A stretch of DNA of 64,000 nucleotides. It comes from Ignavibacteriales bacterium. GTDB taxonomy: Bacteria; Bacteroidota; Ignavibacteria; Ignavibacteriales; SURF-24. Each line of letters opens with the position of its first letter. Within the stretch, counting starts at the first letter, position 1. The DNA is taken from positions 1 through 64,000 of the forward strand of contig QZKB01000055.1 in assembly GCA_003599415.1 (NCBI GenBank), read 5' to 3'. Under the pieces are notes generated by a model. It searched no databases, had not been told where the DNA came from, and was given only the letters and a program-made list of their open reading frames with translations. The position numbers and the translations under genes were made by a program. Positions 27,508 to 36,646 of this stretch are shown here, piece by piece.

Positions 27508-28230
27508 GTGTATAACAGATTAAAAACATTATATGAATTGCAAATTATTGATAACCAGCTTGATGTTCTTGAAGAACTGCGGGGCGATCTTCCAAATGCA
27601 GTAAATGAACTTCAAAGTAGAATTAATGGGTTAAGAACACAGATTGAACAAAAAGAATCCGAACAGAAAAACTCCCGTTCCAAAATAATAGAGAATGAAG
27701 ACGAAGTAGAAAGACTTAAAAACAGCCAGAAAAAATTTAAAACCCAGTTATACCAGGTTAGAAATAATAAAGAGTACGATGCGCTTACAAAAGAAATTGA
27801 TCATACCGAAGAACAGATAACTAAACTTGAAGCAGAGAACCAGGCGCTTGATGATCTTGAACAGAAACTTAAAATCGACCTTCAGGAAATCCTTCCCCAG
27901 ATTGAATTATTAAAATCGGAACTGAAAGTAAAGGAAACCGAACTAAAGGAAATTGTTAAAGCTAACGAAAAGGAAGAAGCTAAATTAAAAACCAAGCGTG
28001 CAGAAGTTGAAGTAAACGTTAAGAAACCTGATTACGCTTCGTACATGAGAATAAGGAAAGCTAAAGGCGGACAGGCTGTTTCAACAATTAGAAGATCTGC
28101 CTGCTCAGGTTGCCATAATATTGTTCCTCCTCAAAGACAATTTGAAATAAGACAGAACAGAAGAATTTTTAACTGCGAATACTGCGGCAGAATTTTAGTT
28201 AGTGCAGAAATTGCCGGCGAAGTAGAATAG
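27508..28230 (+). CDS. Coiled-coil protein with C-terminal C4 zinc ribbon
   Basis: 240 residues starting with GTG, placed by CAGGAG upstream. Residues ~1-180 are a long antiparallel coiled coil full of Glu, Lys and Leu; the C-terminal ~40 residues hold two Cys pairs, CSGCHN and CEYCGR, a C4-type zinc ribbon (CT398/zf-RING_7 type). The family is nucleic-acid-associated by inference only. It often lies beside nif3-like genes, as here, which supports a shared but undefined role. Confidence 0.9.
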   Translation: MYNRLKTLYELQIIDNQLDVLEELRGDLPNAVNELQSRINGLRTQIEQKESEQKNSRSKIIENEDEVERLKNSQKKFKTQLYQVRNNKEYDALTKEIDHTEEQITKLEAENQALDDLEQKLKIDLQEILPQIELLKSELKVKETELKEIVKANEKEEAKLKTKRAEVEVNVKKPDYASYMRIRKAKGGQAVSTIRRSACSGCHNIVPPQRQFEIRQNRRIFNCEYCGRILVSAEIAGEVE

Positions 28231-28396
28231 AGCACTAAAAGTTCTGTACTGCATCTGGTTCAGAATTTGAATTTCTTGTTGTTGACCAAACTTACAGCCA
28301 TTTTAATAATTGTCTGAATGCGAATTAAACTATCCGATGGCATCGTTTGTTAGAATATTTTGAGATGTTCAACAGAAGCTTTGCAGATAGGATTGA

Positions 28397-30484
28397 ATGA
28401 AGAAATACGAGTTAAAGAACTTAGATTGTGCAAATTGCGCCGTTAAAATTGAAGAGAATTTAAGAAACCTTAATACTACCAGATTTGTTTCTGTTAACTT
28501 TGCGGACTCATCCCTGATTATTGATACCGAAGACATTGCAATGGCAAAATCAAAGATCAAAGAGATTGAACCAGGCATTGAACTTATTGAATCATTACCT
28601 GAAAACACATCTGCCGGAATACCGGTTTTCTTCAATAAAGATTTTTATTTCCTTCTCTCTATAGTTCTTGTTTACCTTTCCGGTTTAATCTTTCAAAACG
28701 AGATAACATCTTTGGGAAACGGTATTCCTAAAATCATCATTTTTATTTCTGTCTATATTCTTGCGGGCTGGAGAGTTTTATTTAACGCAGGCAGGAAAAT
28801 AATCAGGGGAAGTTTATTCGATGAAAATTTTCTTATGTCAGTTGCTACGCTTGGAGCAATTATAATTGGTGATTTGGCCGAGGCTGCCGGAGTAATGATT
28901 TTTTATAAGGTTGGCGAATACCTGCAGCAACTTTCTCTTCAGAAATCACGGAGATCAATAAAGTCATTATTAGAAATAAAACCTTCTTATGCTAATCTTA
29001 AGCTGAACGGAGAAGTTCAAAAAGTAAATCCGGAAGCAGTTAAAATTAACCAAACAATTCTTGTTAAGCCCGGAGAAAAAATTCCTTTGGATGGAGAAAT
29101 TATTGATGGCAGTTCTCAATTAGATACTTCACCTTTAACCGGGGAATCATTACCTAAAGATGTAAATAAAGGCGATATTGTGCTGTCAGGTACTATAAAT
29201 AAATCCGGCTTGCTCCTTGTAAAAGTAACAAAACTTTTCAGGGATTCTTCTGTTGCAAAGATGCTTGAACTTATTGAGAATGCAACAAACAAAAAGGCCG
29301 AAACCGAAAAATTCATAACAAGCTTTTCCAGGTATTATACTCCGGTTGTAACAGGAATAGCTTTAGCTGTTGCATTTTTTCCTCCACTGCTGTTTGGTTA
29401 TAATTTAAGTGAATGGGTTTATCGTGCTCTTGTTCTGCTTGTAATTTCATGTCCCTGTGCATTGGTTATTAGTATACCGCTCGGATATTTCGGTGGAATT
29501 GGCGCATCATCAAGGAAAGGGATTCTTATCAAAGGATCTAATTTTTTAGATGCACTCACAGAAGTTAAAACAGTTGTATTCGATAAAACAGGTACACTTA
29601 CAAAGGGATCCTTTAAGGTTACTGATATAATTACAAAAAACGGGTTTGATAAAGATGAACTACTAAGATTAGCAGCTATTGCAGAATCTCAGTCAAATCA
29701 TCCTCTTGCTAAATCAATTAAAGATGCCTACGGAAAAGAACAATCGAATCTTAAACCAGAACAATATACAGAACTGCCTGGGTTTGGTATTCTTACCTGG
29801 ATTGATGGGAAAAAACTTTTAGCGGGAAATGATTTGCTTCTTCATAAGGAAAATATTGAACATTACGATTGCAATCTGAATAAATCTGTTGTTCATATTG
29901 CTGTTGATAATAAATATGCCGGGTACATTGCAATATCAGACGAAGTAAAGGATGACGCTATAGCTGCCGTAACAAATTTAAGAAAAGACGGTGTTGATAA
30001 AATTTATATGCTTACCGGTGATAATCAATTTATTGCTAAAAGCATTTCAGAAGAATTAAAACTTGATGGTTATTTCGCTGAACTTCTGCCCGAACAAAAA
30101 GTAACCATACTGGAAACACTTACAAGCAAACATACGGACAAACACAAAACAGCATTTGTGGGCGACGGGATTAATGATGCTCCTGTTATTGCACGCGCAG
30201 ATGTTGGAATTGCAATGGGAGCTTTCGGCTCAGACCTTGCGATTGAAACTGCGGATGTCGTTCTTATGACAGATAAACCATCAAAGGTTGCTGAGGCAAT
30301 TAAGATTGCAAAACGAACAAGAACAATTGTTTTGCAGAATATTTTCTTTGCTCTATTTGTAAAAGCAGTTTTTATTGTGATGGGATCATTTGGAGAAGCA
30401 ACTATGTGGGAGGCAGTATTTGCCGATATGGGCGTGGCTCTTTTAGCTATTCTTAATTCGTTGAGAGTCCTTAAAGTAGAGTAA
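28397..30484 (+). CDS. Zn/Cd/Pb-type P1B ATPase
   Basis: 695 residues. An N-terminal heavy-metal-associated domain carries LDCANCAVKIE (CxxC metal site). The membrane metal motif is SCPCALVISIP (near residue 350), the phosphorylation site DKTGTLTKG (near 395), the HP motif NHPLAKSI, and the hinge GDGINDAPVIARADVG. In the last helices a Lys (ALFVKAVF) and an Asp (FADMG) occupy the positions diagnostic of the P1B-2 subgroup, pointing to Zn, Cd or Pb export rather than copper. No metalloregulator lies next to it. Confidence 0.93.
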   Translation: MKKYELKNLDCANCAVKIEENLRNLNTTRFVSVNFADSSLIIDTEDIAMAKSKIKEIEPGIELIESLPENTSAGIPVFFNKDFYFLLSIVLVYLSGLIFQNEITSLGNGIPKIIIFISVYILAGWRVLFNAGRKIIRGSLFDENFLMSVATLGAIIIGDLAEAAGVMIFYKVGEYLQQLSLQKSRRSIKSLLEIKPSYANLKLNGEVQKVNPEAVKINQTILVKPGEKIPLDGEIIDGSSQLDTSPLTGESLPKDVNKGDIVLSGTINKSGLLLVKVTKLFRDSSVAKMLELIENATNKKAETEKFITSFSRYYTPVVTGIALAVAFFPPLLFGYNLSEWVYRALVLLVISCPCALVISIPLGYFGGIGASSRKGILIKGSNFLDALTEVKTVVFDKTGTLTKGSFKVTDIITKNGFDKDELLRLAAIAESQSNHPLAKSIKDAYGKEQSNLKPEQYTELPGFGILTWIDGKKLLAGNDLLLHKENIEHYDCNLNKSVVHIAVDNKYAGYIAISDEVKDDAIAAVTNLRKDGVDKIYMLTGDNQFIAKSISEELKLDGYFAELLPEQKVTILETLTSKHTDKHKTAFVGDGINDAPVIARADVGIAMGAFGSDLAIETADVVLMTDKPSKVAEAIKIAKRTRTIVLQNIFFALFVKAVFIVMGSFGEATMWEAVFADMGVALLAILNSLRVLKVE

Positions 30485-30597
30485 GAATAAGAGTAAGATA
30501 AAGATTAAGAGCAAGAAAGTATAGAACGTCTTACTCCAGCCTGCGGCTGGTAAACTTGCTCTTAATCTTACTCTTTCTTCCAATCTTACTCTTAGAA
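30482..30597. repeat. Hexamer-period inverted repeat between convergent genes
   Basis: The left arm is a run of GANTAA hexamers (GAGTAA, GAATAA, GAGTAA, GATAAA, GATTAA, GAGCAA). After a centre with the hairpin CCAGCCTGCGGCTGG the right arm is the complement (TTGCTC, TTAATC, TTACTC, and so on). The transcript of either strand would fold into a stem of about 35 bp. It fills the whole gap between the P-type ATPase and the permease and overlaps the ATPase stop. Confidence 0.85.
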
Positions 30598-32094
30598 TTA
30601 TTTCTCTCCGTTCATCAGCTTATGCATAACGCTGTGTTTCCTTCCGTAGAAGACATATATGACTGCACCAATAGCTAACCAGCCAAATAATCTTAACCAG
30701 TTCTCACCCGGTAAAGAAAACATCAGGACGAGACAAGTTATTATTCCAAGTATCGGCACTAAAGGTACAAACGGAGCGCGGAAAGGTCTTTCTGCATTAG
30801 GATGAGTCCTGCGCATTATTAAAACAGCAGAACATACAATAACAAAAGCGAATAACGTTCCAATATTTACAAGCTCTGCTAATATTCTTAACGGAAGAAA
30901 TCCTGCAAGAACAGCAACAAAAATTCCTGTTAGAATTGTAGACTTCCATGGCGTTCTGAATTTTTCATGTACTGCACCAAAAACACTCGGGGGAACCAGT
31001 CCGTCTCTTGCCATTGCAAGAAATATTCTTGGCTGACTTAACATCATCACCAGCAGAACAGATGTAATTCCGGCGAGCGCACCAAATGAAATTAAGAATT
31101 GCGCCCAGGGCAAGCCAACCTGTGCAAATGCATTTGATACGGGAGCATCAATATTAATTTTATCGGAAGGAACCATACCGGTTAAAACTGCAGATACGGC
31201 AATATATAAAACCGTACAAATTAACAATGATGCAATTATTCCAATCGGTACATCTCTTTTAGGATTCTTAGCTTCTTCTGCGTGAGTTGAAATAGAATCG
31301 AAACCGATGTAAGCAAAAAATATGGTAGCGGCTGCGGCAAGCATTCCAACCGGCGCACCGCCCAATCCTGTTTGACCAAATATTGTTTTACCAAAAAAAC
31401 TTATTCCTGTGTAACCAAACGGAGCAAAAGGTTTCCAGTTTTCCGGTACTATATAAAAGGCACCAACCACAATAACAAACAAAACAATAACAAGTTTTAT
31501 TATAACCATAGTAGAATTAAAGCCTGCGCTTTCTCTTATTCCTTTTACAAGAATAATAGTTACAATTGCAGCAATTATAATAGCCGGTAAATCAATAAAA
31601 GTACCCGTGGAGGAAAGTAATCCCGTATCGGGATTAAAATCAAACGGCGCCCGTTGCATTGCAAAAGGAATTTTAAGACCAAAGATTCCAATAAAGTCCT
31701 GGAAGTAATGCGACCATCCATGCGCAACAGTAGCAGAAGCAACAGCGTATTCCAATATCAAATCCCAGCCAATAATCCATGCAAACATTTCTCCAAGCGT
31801 AGCATAAGCATAAGTATAGGCTGAGCCTGCTACCGGAACCATCGAAGCAAATTCAGCATAACACAATGCGGCAAACACGCAGGCCAAACCTGCAAATACG
31901 AACGATAAAATTATTGCCGGGCCTGCTTTATCGTGTGCGGCAATTCCGGTTAGCACAAATATCCCCGTTCCTATAATAGCGCCCACACCAAGACTTGTTA
32001 AAGCAACAGGACCAAGAATGCGGCGAAGACGGTTTTCCCCTTTCATTTCTTCAAGCAGAAGCTCAAGAGGTTTCTTTGCAAAAAGCTGCTTCAT
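30598..32094 (-). CDS. APC superfamily amino-acid permease (cationic amino-acid transporter type)
   Basis: 498 residues with about 12 to 13 membrane helices. The first helix region GVGAIIGTGIFVLTG is the signature of the APC fold, with the unwound substrate-binding segment; FFAYIGFDSISTHAEEAKNP (helix 6) and the cytoplasmic KNPKRDVPIGI loop follow the cationic amino-acid transporter subfamily. It probably imports or exchanges basic or broad-range amino acids. Divergent from arsR with 268 bp between; no functional tie to the arsenic genes is evident. Confidence 0.93.
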   Translation of the reverse strand: MKQLFAKKPLELLLEEMKGENRLRRILGPVALTSLGVGAIIGTGIFVLTGIAAHDKAGPAIILSFVFAGLACVFAALCYAEFASMVPVAGSAYTYAYATLGEMFAWIIGWDLILEYAVASATVAHGWSHYFQDFIGIFGLKIPFAMQRAPFDFNPDTGLLSSTGTFIDLPAIIIAAIVTIILVKGIRESAGFNSTMVIIKLVIVLFVIVVGAFYIVPENWKPFAPFGYTGISFFGKTIFGQTGLGGAPVGMLAAAATIFFAYIGFDSISTHAEEAKNPKRDVPIGIIASLLICTVLYIAVSAVLTGMVPSDKINIDAPVSNAFAQVGLPWAQFLISFGALAGITSVLLVMMLSQPRIFLAMARDGLVPPSVFGAVHEKFRTPWKSTILTGIFVAVLAGFLPLRILAELVNIGTLFAFVIVCSAVLIMRRTHPNAERPFRAPFVPLVPILGIITCLVLMFSLPGENWLRLFGWLAIGAVIYVFYGRKHSVMHKLMNGEK

Positions 32095-32310
32095 AATTCT
32101 CCAACAAATTTTAAATTATCCGGTTTAGAAAGAATGTTGCGAAAATCGCAATTATAATCTTTATAAGCAATACACATTTCAAATTAACAAAATGATTTAT
32201 TTCAAGAATATCACTCCTTACATTTTTATAAAACTTTCTTCTACTATTTCAGGAGATTTTCTTACAGCTTATACTTGGAATAAATTTTTTAAATATTTAT
32301 ATCGGAAGGC

Positions 32311-32339
32311 TTGACAAGTTAAATAAAGCAATTTATATT
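32311..32339 (+). promoter_or_regulatory. Promoter of the arsenic operon
   Basis: TTGACA (32311-32316), 17-nt spacer, TATATT (32334-32339): a near-consensus housekeeping promoter. The predicted start of transcription falls inside the ArsR operator that overlaps the end of the -10 box, giving a leader of less than 20 nt before the arsR ATG. Confidence 0.75.
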
Positions 32340-32356
32340 TCGATGAGTAACGAAAT
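32337..32356 (+). promoter_or_regulatory. Putative ArsR operator 1
   Basis: Inverted repeat ATTTCG - ATGAGTAA - CGAAAT, overlapping the -10 box and start site of the arsR promoter and lying 6 nt before the ATG. The same half-sites with the same 8-nt spacer appear before arsC. ATTTCG/CGAAAT half-sites are typical of operators bound by ArsR/SmtB regulators. Confidence 0.7.
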
Positions 32357-32362
32357 GAGATT

Positions 32363-32710
32363 ATGTTACAGGAAAAAATAAAAATATTCAAAGCGCTGTC
32401 GGACGCAAACCGTTTGCGCATTCTTAAGATGCTTCAGGGTAAAACTTTATGCGTCTGTGAAATTACAGCAATACTTAAACTTGCAACATCAACCGTTTCC
32501 AGCCACTTAAGTATGCTAAAGGAATTAGGCTTTATTATTGAGGAAAAGGACGGTAAATGGGTTAATTATAAATTAAACCCACATCCTTCGAATCAGATAG
32601 TGGCAAACTGTCTTTCACAGATTCCTTTCTGGCTTGAAGGTGAAGCAGTTGTTAAAGCCGATTCTGAATGCTGTAAATCCGTAGATAGAAATACTCTTTG
32701 CAGTAAATAA
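32363..32710 (+). CDS. arsR: ArsR-family arsenic-responsive repressor
   Basis: 115 residues with the ArsR/SmtB winged helix. LCVCEIT (Cys30, Cys32) is the As(III)/Sb(III) site in the recognition-helix region of the E. coli-type sensor, and ATSTVSSHLSMLKELGF is the DNA-reading helix. Additional Cys residues lie at the C-terminus (ECCKS and TLC) and may complete a three-thiol site. As(III) binding is expected to release it from the two operators found at 32337 and 32725. First gene of the arsenic locus. Confidence 0.95.
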   Translation: MLQEKIKIFKALSDANRLRILKMLQGKTLCVCEITAILKLATSTVSSHLSMLKELGFIIEEKDGKWVNYKLNPHPSNQIVANCLSQIPFWLEGEAVVKADSECCKSVDRNTLCSK

Positions 32711-32724
32711 ATTTTTTATTCAAT

Positions 32725-32744
32725 ATTTCGATGAAAGGCGAAAC
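32725..32744 (+). promoter_or_regulatory. Putative ArsR operator 2
   Basis: ATTTCG - ATGAAAGG - CGAAAC, matching operator 1 in half-site sequence and 8-nt spacing, located 8 nt before the arsC start. A second site inside the operon could act as a roadblock or control a second promoter for arsC and the following genes. Confidence 0.6.
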
Positions 32745-32752
32745 GTTTTCTT

Positions 32753-33187
32753 ATGAAGAAAAGAATTCTGATACTTTGTACAGGCAATAGCTGCCGCAGC
32801 CAGATGGCAGAAGGTTTCTTAAAATCATTTGATTCTGAGCTGGAAGTATTTTCTGCCGGCACTTATCCCGCAAGCAGAGTAAGCAATCATGCAATTAAAG
32901 TTATGAATGAATTGGGAATTGATATAAGCAAGGGTTATCCAAAAGATGTAAGTACGTTTCTTACCGAATCATTTGATTACGTTATTACCGTTTGCGATAA
33001 TGCAAAAGAATCCTGCCCTGTTTTTACCGGCAAGGTTGGCAAGCAATTGCATATTGGATTTGAAGACCCGGCAGATGCAACAGGAACTGAAGAAGAAATT
33101 CTTTCTGAATTCAGAAGAGTAAGAGACGAAATTAAAGAACAATTTTATAAATTCTACAAAGAAGTAATGGAACACGGAGCGTTATGA
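32753..33187 (+). CDS. arsC: Arsenate reductase, thioredoxin-coupled type
   Basis: 144 residues with the low-molecular-weight phosphatase fold. CTGNSCR is the CX5R loop with nucleophile Cys9, and TVCDNAKESC supplies the two further redox Cys near residues 82 and 89. This three-Cys relay is that of the Staphylococcus pI258-type ArsC, regenerated by thioredoxin. It reduces As(V) to As(III) for export by Acr3. It follows arsR by 42 bp, with its own putative operator. Confidence 0.95.
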   Translation: MKKRILILCTGNSCRSQMAEGFLKSFDSELEVFSAGTYPASRVSNHAIKVMNELGIDISKGYPKDVSTFLTESFDYVITVCDNAKESCPVFTGKVGKQLHIGFEDPADATGTEEEILSEFRRVRDEIKEQFYKFYKEVMEHGAL

Positions 33188-33237
33188 TGATTATTATTTT
33201 TTATGATTATAACAAATCATAAAGATCATAATAATCA
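33188..33237. repeat. Long hairpin between arsC and acr3
   Basis: Outer arms TGATTATTAT / ATAATAATCA (10 bp) and inner arms TATGATT / AATCATA (7 bp) give a nearly continuous stem around a 6-nt loop. It has the same arm-loop-arm design as the other intergenic repeats but is made of TGA/TTA triplets. In the operon it could stabilise or attenuate the arsRC part of the mRNA. Confidence 0.75.
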
Positions 33238-33260
33238 GTGTTTTATTCTTTAGAGAAAAT

Positions 33261-34334
33261 ATGCAACACTCAACAAAAAGACTTTCTTTCTTAGACCGGT
33301 ATCTTACTCTCTGGATATTCCTTGCAATGTTCATTGGAGTATTTTCCGGTTACCTCTTCCCCGGAATAGTAAACTTTTGGAATTCATTTCAGATTGGCAC
33401 CACAAATATTCCAATTGCAATCGGGCTTATCCTGATGATGTATCCTCCGCTGGCAAAGGTAAAGTATGAAGAGTTTGGCGATGTTTTCAAAAACATAAAA
33501 ATTCTTTCTCTCTCGCTTGTTCAGAACTGGATTATCGGACCAGTGTTAATGTTTGTACTTGCAATAATTTTCCTGCAGGATTTTCCTGAATATATGGCCG
33601 GATTAATCATGATTGGACTTGCACGCTGCATTGCAATGGTTATTGTATGGAACGAACTTGCCAAAGGCGATACGGAATATGCTGCCGGTCTTGTTGCATT
33701 TAATTCGATTTTCCAGGTTCTTTTCTTTTCTGTTTATGCTTATGTGTTCTTAACCATTCTTCCTGGCTGGCTCGGCCTGCAGTCATTCAGGGTTGATGTA
33801 ACGATTGGACAAATTGCCGAAAGTGTTTTTGTTTATCTTGGTATTCCTTTCCTTGCGGGAATCATAACCCGCTTCACTTTAATTAAGCTGAAGAACAAAG
33901 AATGGTACCAAAGTAAATTTATCCCAAAGATAAGCCCAATAACTTTAATTGCCCTGCTGTTCACCATCTTCGTAATGTTCTCTCTTAAAGGAGAGTATAT
34001 TGTAAAGATTCCGCTCGATGTTTTAAGAATTGCTGTTCCCCTTGTAATCTATTTTATAATAATGTTTCTTGTTTCATTTTACCTTGGAAGAAAAGTTGGA
34101 GCAGATTATTCCAAGACAGCAACGCTTTCATTTACTGCCGCAAGCAATAATTTTGAACTTGCTATAGCTGTTGCAATTGCAGTATTCGGAATTAACAGCG
34201 GAGAAGCTTTTGCTGCTGTTATCGGTCCTCTTGTAGAAGTGCCCGTTTTAATTAGCCTTGTTAATGTTGCTCTTTCATTTCAGAGAAAATATTTTTCCCC
34301 ACAAAACACCAAAGAAATTTTAGCCGGGGAGTGA
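33261..34334 (+). CDS. acr3: Acr3-type arsenite efflux permease
   Basis: 357 residues with ten predicted membrane helices. The conserved segment [18 protein letters not shown] in helix 4 contains the Cys needed for arsenite transport in characterised Acr3 proteins, and [23 protein letters not shown] in helix 9 is another family block. It exports As(III) using the proton gradient. Downstream of arsC in the same direction; the next gene begins 8 bp after its stop. Confidence 0.96.
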   Translation: MQHSTKRLSFLDRYLTLWIFLAMFIGVFSGYLFPGIVNFWNSFQIGTTNIPIAIGLILMMYPPLAKVKYEEFGDVFKNIKILSLSLVQNWIIGPVLMFVLAIIFLQDFPEYMAGLIMIGLARCIAMVIVWNELAKGDTEYAAGLVAFNSIFQVLFFSVYAYVFLTILPGWLGLQSFRVDVTIGQIAESVFVYLGIPFLAGIITRFTLIKLKNKEWYQSKFIPKISPITLIALLFTIFVMFSLKGEYIVKIPLDVLRIAVPLVIYFIIMFLVSFYLGRKVGADYSKTATLSFTAASNNFELAIAVAIAVFGINSGEAFAAVIGPLVEVPVLISLVNVALSFQRKYFSPQNTKEILAGE

Positions 34335-34342
34335 GAAGGTAA

Positions 34343-34909
34343 ATGAAAGCAAGAGAAAGCGGAATGCCTGAAGAAAAAATATGGGAGCAGTTCTTTGATA
34401 CAGAAAAAATTCTGACCGAATTGAATATTGACGATGATATTTTAAAGCTGGTTGATTTGGGTTTTGGTTACGGCACATTTACTGTCCCGGCAAGTAAAAG
34501 GATCAAAGGAAATATTTACGCTTACGATATCGAGGAAAATTTAACAACTGAACTTCTTCTAAAATTGAAAGCGAACAACATCAGCAATGTTCTTCTGTTC
34601 ACCAAGGATTTTATAAAAGAAGGCACAGGCTTGCAAAACGAAGAAGCAGATTATGTAATGCTGTTTAATATTCTTCACGCGGAAAAGGCTGATGATATTC
34701 TGAACGAAACATACAGAATACTTAGAAAGAACGGAAAGGTTGGTGTCATTCACTGGAATTACGACTCCAGTACTCCAAGAGGTCCGGCTATGTCTATACG
34801 GCCCAAACCGGAAGAGTTAAAGAATTTATTGATCAAAAGCGGTTTTTCAATTTTAAAATACAATGTGAATTTACCACCGTATCATTACGGCATATTAGCC
34901 GAAAAGTAA
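34343..34909 (+). CDS. Class I SAM-dependent methyltransferase in arsenic locus
   Basis: 188 residues with a Rossmann methyltransferase core: VDLGFGYGTFTVPAS (motif I), YAYDIEEN (motif II acidic residue), ADYVMLFNILHAE (motif IV) and RILRKNGKVGVIHW (motif VI). It lacks the three spaced Cys of ArsM, and a genuine arsM lies at 38898, so it probably methylates something else or acts after ArsM. It starts 8 bp after acr3 (GAGAAGGTAA ribosome site), so it belongs to the operon. The substrate is unknown. Confidence 0.82.
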   Translation: MKARESGMPEEKIWEQFFDTEKILTELNIDDDILKLVDLGFGYGTFTVPASKRIKGNIYAYDIEENLTTELLLKLKANNISNVLLFTKDFIKEGTGLQNEEADYVMLFNILHAEKADDILNETYRILRKNGKVGVIHWNYDSSTPRGPAMSIRPKPEELKNLLIKSGFSILKYNVNLPPYHYGILAEK

Positions 34910-34921
34910 AAGAGAAACTTT

Positions 34922-35242
34922 ATGAAATTAGGAATTATAATTTATTCAACGGATGCTGAAACAGTATGGAATTCATTCCGTCTTGGAGTATTTTCACTTA
35001 AAGAAGGGGATGAAGTAAAAGCGTTTTTACTTGCAAAAGGAGTTGAATGTGAAAAACTTTCCGACAGCAGGTTCAACGTCTTAGAGCAAATGCAGTTGTT
35101 TGTTGATAACGGCGGTAAAATCTTAGCTTGCGGAACCTGTCTTAAAATCCGGAACTCTGAAGGTTCTGAATTATGTCCGATGTCTACAATGAAAGACCTT
35201 TATGAAATGATAAGAGACTCTGATAAAGTCATCAGCATATGA
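34922..35242 (+). CDS. DsrE-family sulfur-relay-like protein
   Basis: 106 residues with a DsrE/DsrF-like fold: IIYSTDAETVWNSFRLGVF at the N-terminus, a middle AFLLAKGVECEKL strand, and ACGTCLKIRNSEGSELCPM near the C-terminus, where two Cys lie close together and a third follows. DsrE proteins carry sulfur as persulfide or act with thiols. Placed 12 bp after the methyltransferase, it suggests that sulfur transfer or thioarsenic chemistry is part of this locus; that is inference. Confidence 0.82.
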   Translation: MKLGIIIYSTDAETVWNSFRLGVFSLKEGDEVKAFLLAKGVECEKLSDSRFNVLEQMQLFVDNGGKILACGTCLKIRNSEGSELCPMSTMKDLYEMIRDSDKVISI

Positions 35243-35295
35243 TATTTGCTTAATCGAAAAATGAAATCAGATAGCGTTCTTGATCCTGAAGTAAT

Positions 35296-36387
35296 ATGAA
35301 AGAAGAAAATACAAAACCTGAAGTAATAAAAATACCAAACAAGAATTTTATAAATATCCTTCCTATGGTTAAAAGATTGGATGGAATTGTAATTCCGTTA
35401 CTGCTTTTACCGATATGGCTGCTACTTTATTTTAATCTTGAAAACATCACAAACTTTATTGTGTATGATGTTGTGAATCTTACCAAGGGAACACACTTAA
35501 TGGATGCAATCTGGTTTTTCATATTCGAAGTGCCAAAGGTTTTGCTTCTTCTTACTATAATTGTTTTTGTTGTTGGAATCGTAAGGTCTTACTTCTCGCC
35601 GGAAAGAACAAGAAAAATTCTTGGCGGTAAAAAATTATTTGTCGGAAATGTAATGGCAAGCCTCCTGGGAATTGTTACTCCCTTTTGTTCGTGTTCTGCA
35701 ATTCCATTGTTTCTTGGATTTGTAGAAAGCGGTGTTCCGCTTGGTGTAACATTTTCATTTTTAATTGCAGCACCAATGATAAATGAAGTCGCTCTTGTTC
35801 TGCTCTTCGGATTATTCGGATGGCAAACCGCACTGCTCTATGCTTCAACAGGATTAATAATTGCAATGGCTGCCGGTTACATAATCGGAAGATTAAAACT
35901 TGAAAAGCACGTTGAGCCATGGGTTTATGAAATGAAAGCAGGTATTGCAGATTTGCCCGATGAAAAAATTCCTTTTGCAAATAGAATTGAAGCAGGAATT
36001 AACGCAGTAAAAGAAATTGTAGGTAAGGTCTGGATTTATATCGTTCTTGGAATTGCGGTTGGCGCTGGTATTCACGGTTATGTGCCGGAAAATTTCATGG
36101 CATCCTTTATGGGTAAATCCGCGTGGTGGTCTGTTCCTGCCGCAGTATTGCTTGGCGTACCAATGTACTCAAATGCCGCGGGAATTATCCCAATCGTTCA
36201 GGCTCTTCTTGAAAAGGGCGCTTCACTTGGAACCGTGCTTGCATTTATGATGAGTGTTATCGGTTTATCACTTCCTGAGGCAATAATTCTAAGAAAGGTT
36301 TTAAAATTAAAGTTGATCTTTACCTTTGTTGGAGTTGTAGCAACAGGAATTATAATTGTCGGATTTCTATTTAACCTGGTTTATTAA
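35296..36387 (+). CDS. DUF318/ArsP-like two-domain permease
   Basis: 363 residues with about eight to ten membrane helices. TPFCSCSAIPLFLGF is the family signature of UPF0718 permeases, with its Cys-x-Cys in a membrane half, and the second half repeats the pattern with VLLGVPMYSNAAGIIP. Members in arsenic loci include ArsP, which exports trivalent methylated arsenicals. The following gene is a small redox protein whose usual neighbour is this permease. Assignment to ArsP function is plausible because arsM is present, but not proven. Confidence 0.88.
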   Translation: MKEENTKPEVIKIPNKNFINILPMVKRLDGIVIPLLLLPIWLLLYFNLENITNFIVYDVVNLTKGTHLMDAIWFFIFEVPKVLLLLTIIVFVVGIVRSYFSPERTRKILGGKKLFVGNVMASLLGIVTPFCSCSAIPLFLGFVESGVPLGVTFSFLIAAPMINEVALVLLFGLFGWQTALLYASTGLIIAMAAGYIIGRLKLEKHVEPWVYEMKAGIADLPDEKIPFANRIEAGINAVKEIVGKVWIYIVLGIAVGAGIHGYVPENFMASFMGKSAWWSVPAAVLLGVPMYSNAAGIIPIVQALLEKGASLGTVLAFMMSVIGLSLPEAIILRKVLKLKLIFTFVGVVATGIIIVGFLFNLVY

Positions 36388-36409
36388 AAAAAATTCTGTT
36401 GAGGAAAAA

Positions 36410-36646
36410 ATGATTATCAAAATACTTGGAATGGGCTGCGCCAAATGCAACAAGCTCGAAGAAAAAGTAAAAGAAATTGCAATGGACAATAACATTGAAG
36501 CAACTTTCCAGAAGGTAACGGACATTCAGGAAATCATGAAATATAAAATTATGATGACTCCCGGCCTGGTTATTAATGAGCGCGTTATGAGCAGCGGTGT
36601 TATTCCTAAGGATGAACTTATACTTCAGTGGCTGAAGGAAAATTAA
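36410..36646 (+). CDS. Small thioredoxin-fold redox protein (MTH895/TM0996 type)
   Basis: 78 residues: MIIKILGMGCAKCNKLEE gives a CxxC active site in a minimal thioredoxin fold, with a cis-Pro segment MMTPGLVINE. GAGGAAAAA directly precedes the ATG at 36410; a TTG further upstream inside the permease gene is less likely. This small thioredoxin family commonly accompanies DUF318 permeases, where it may supply or remove thiols from the transporter or its cargo. It starts 22 bp after the permease. Confidence 0.88.
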   Translation: MIIKILGMGCAKCNKLEEKVKEIAMDNNIEATFQKVTDIQEIMKYKIMMTPGLVINERVMSSGVIPKDELILQWLKEN

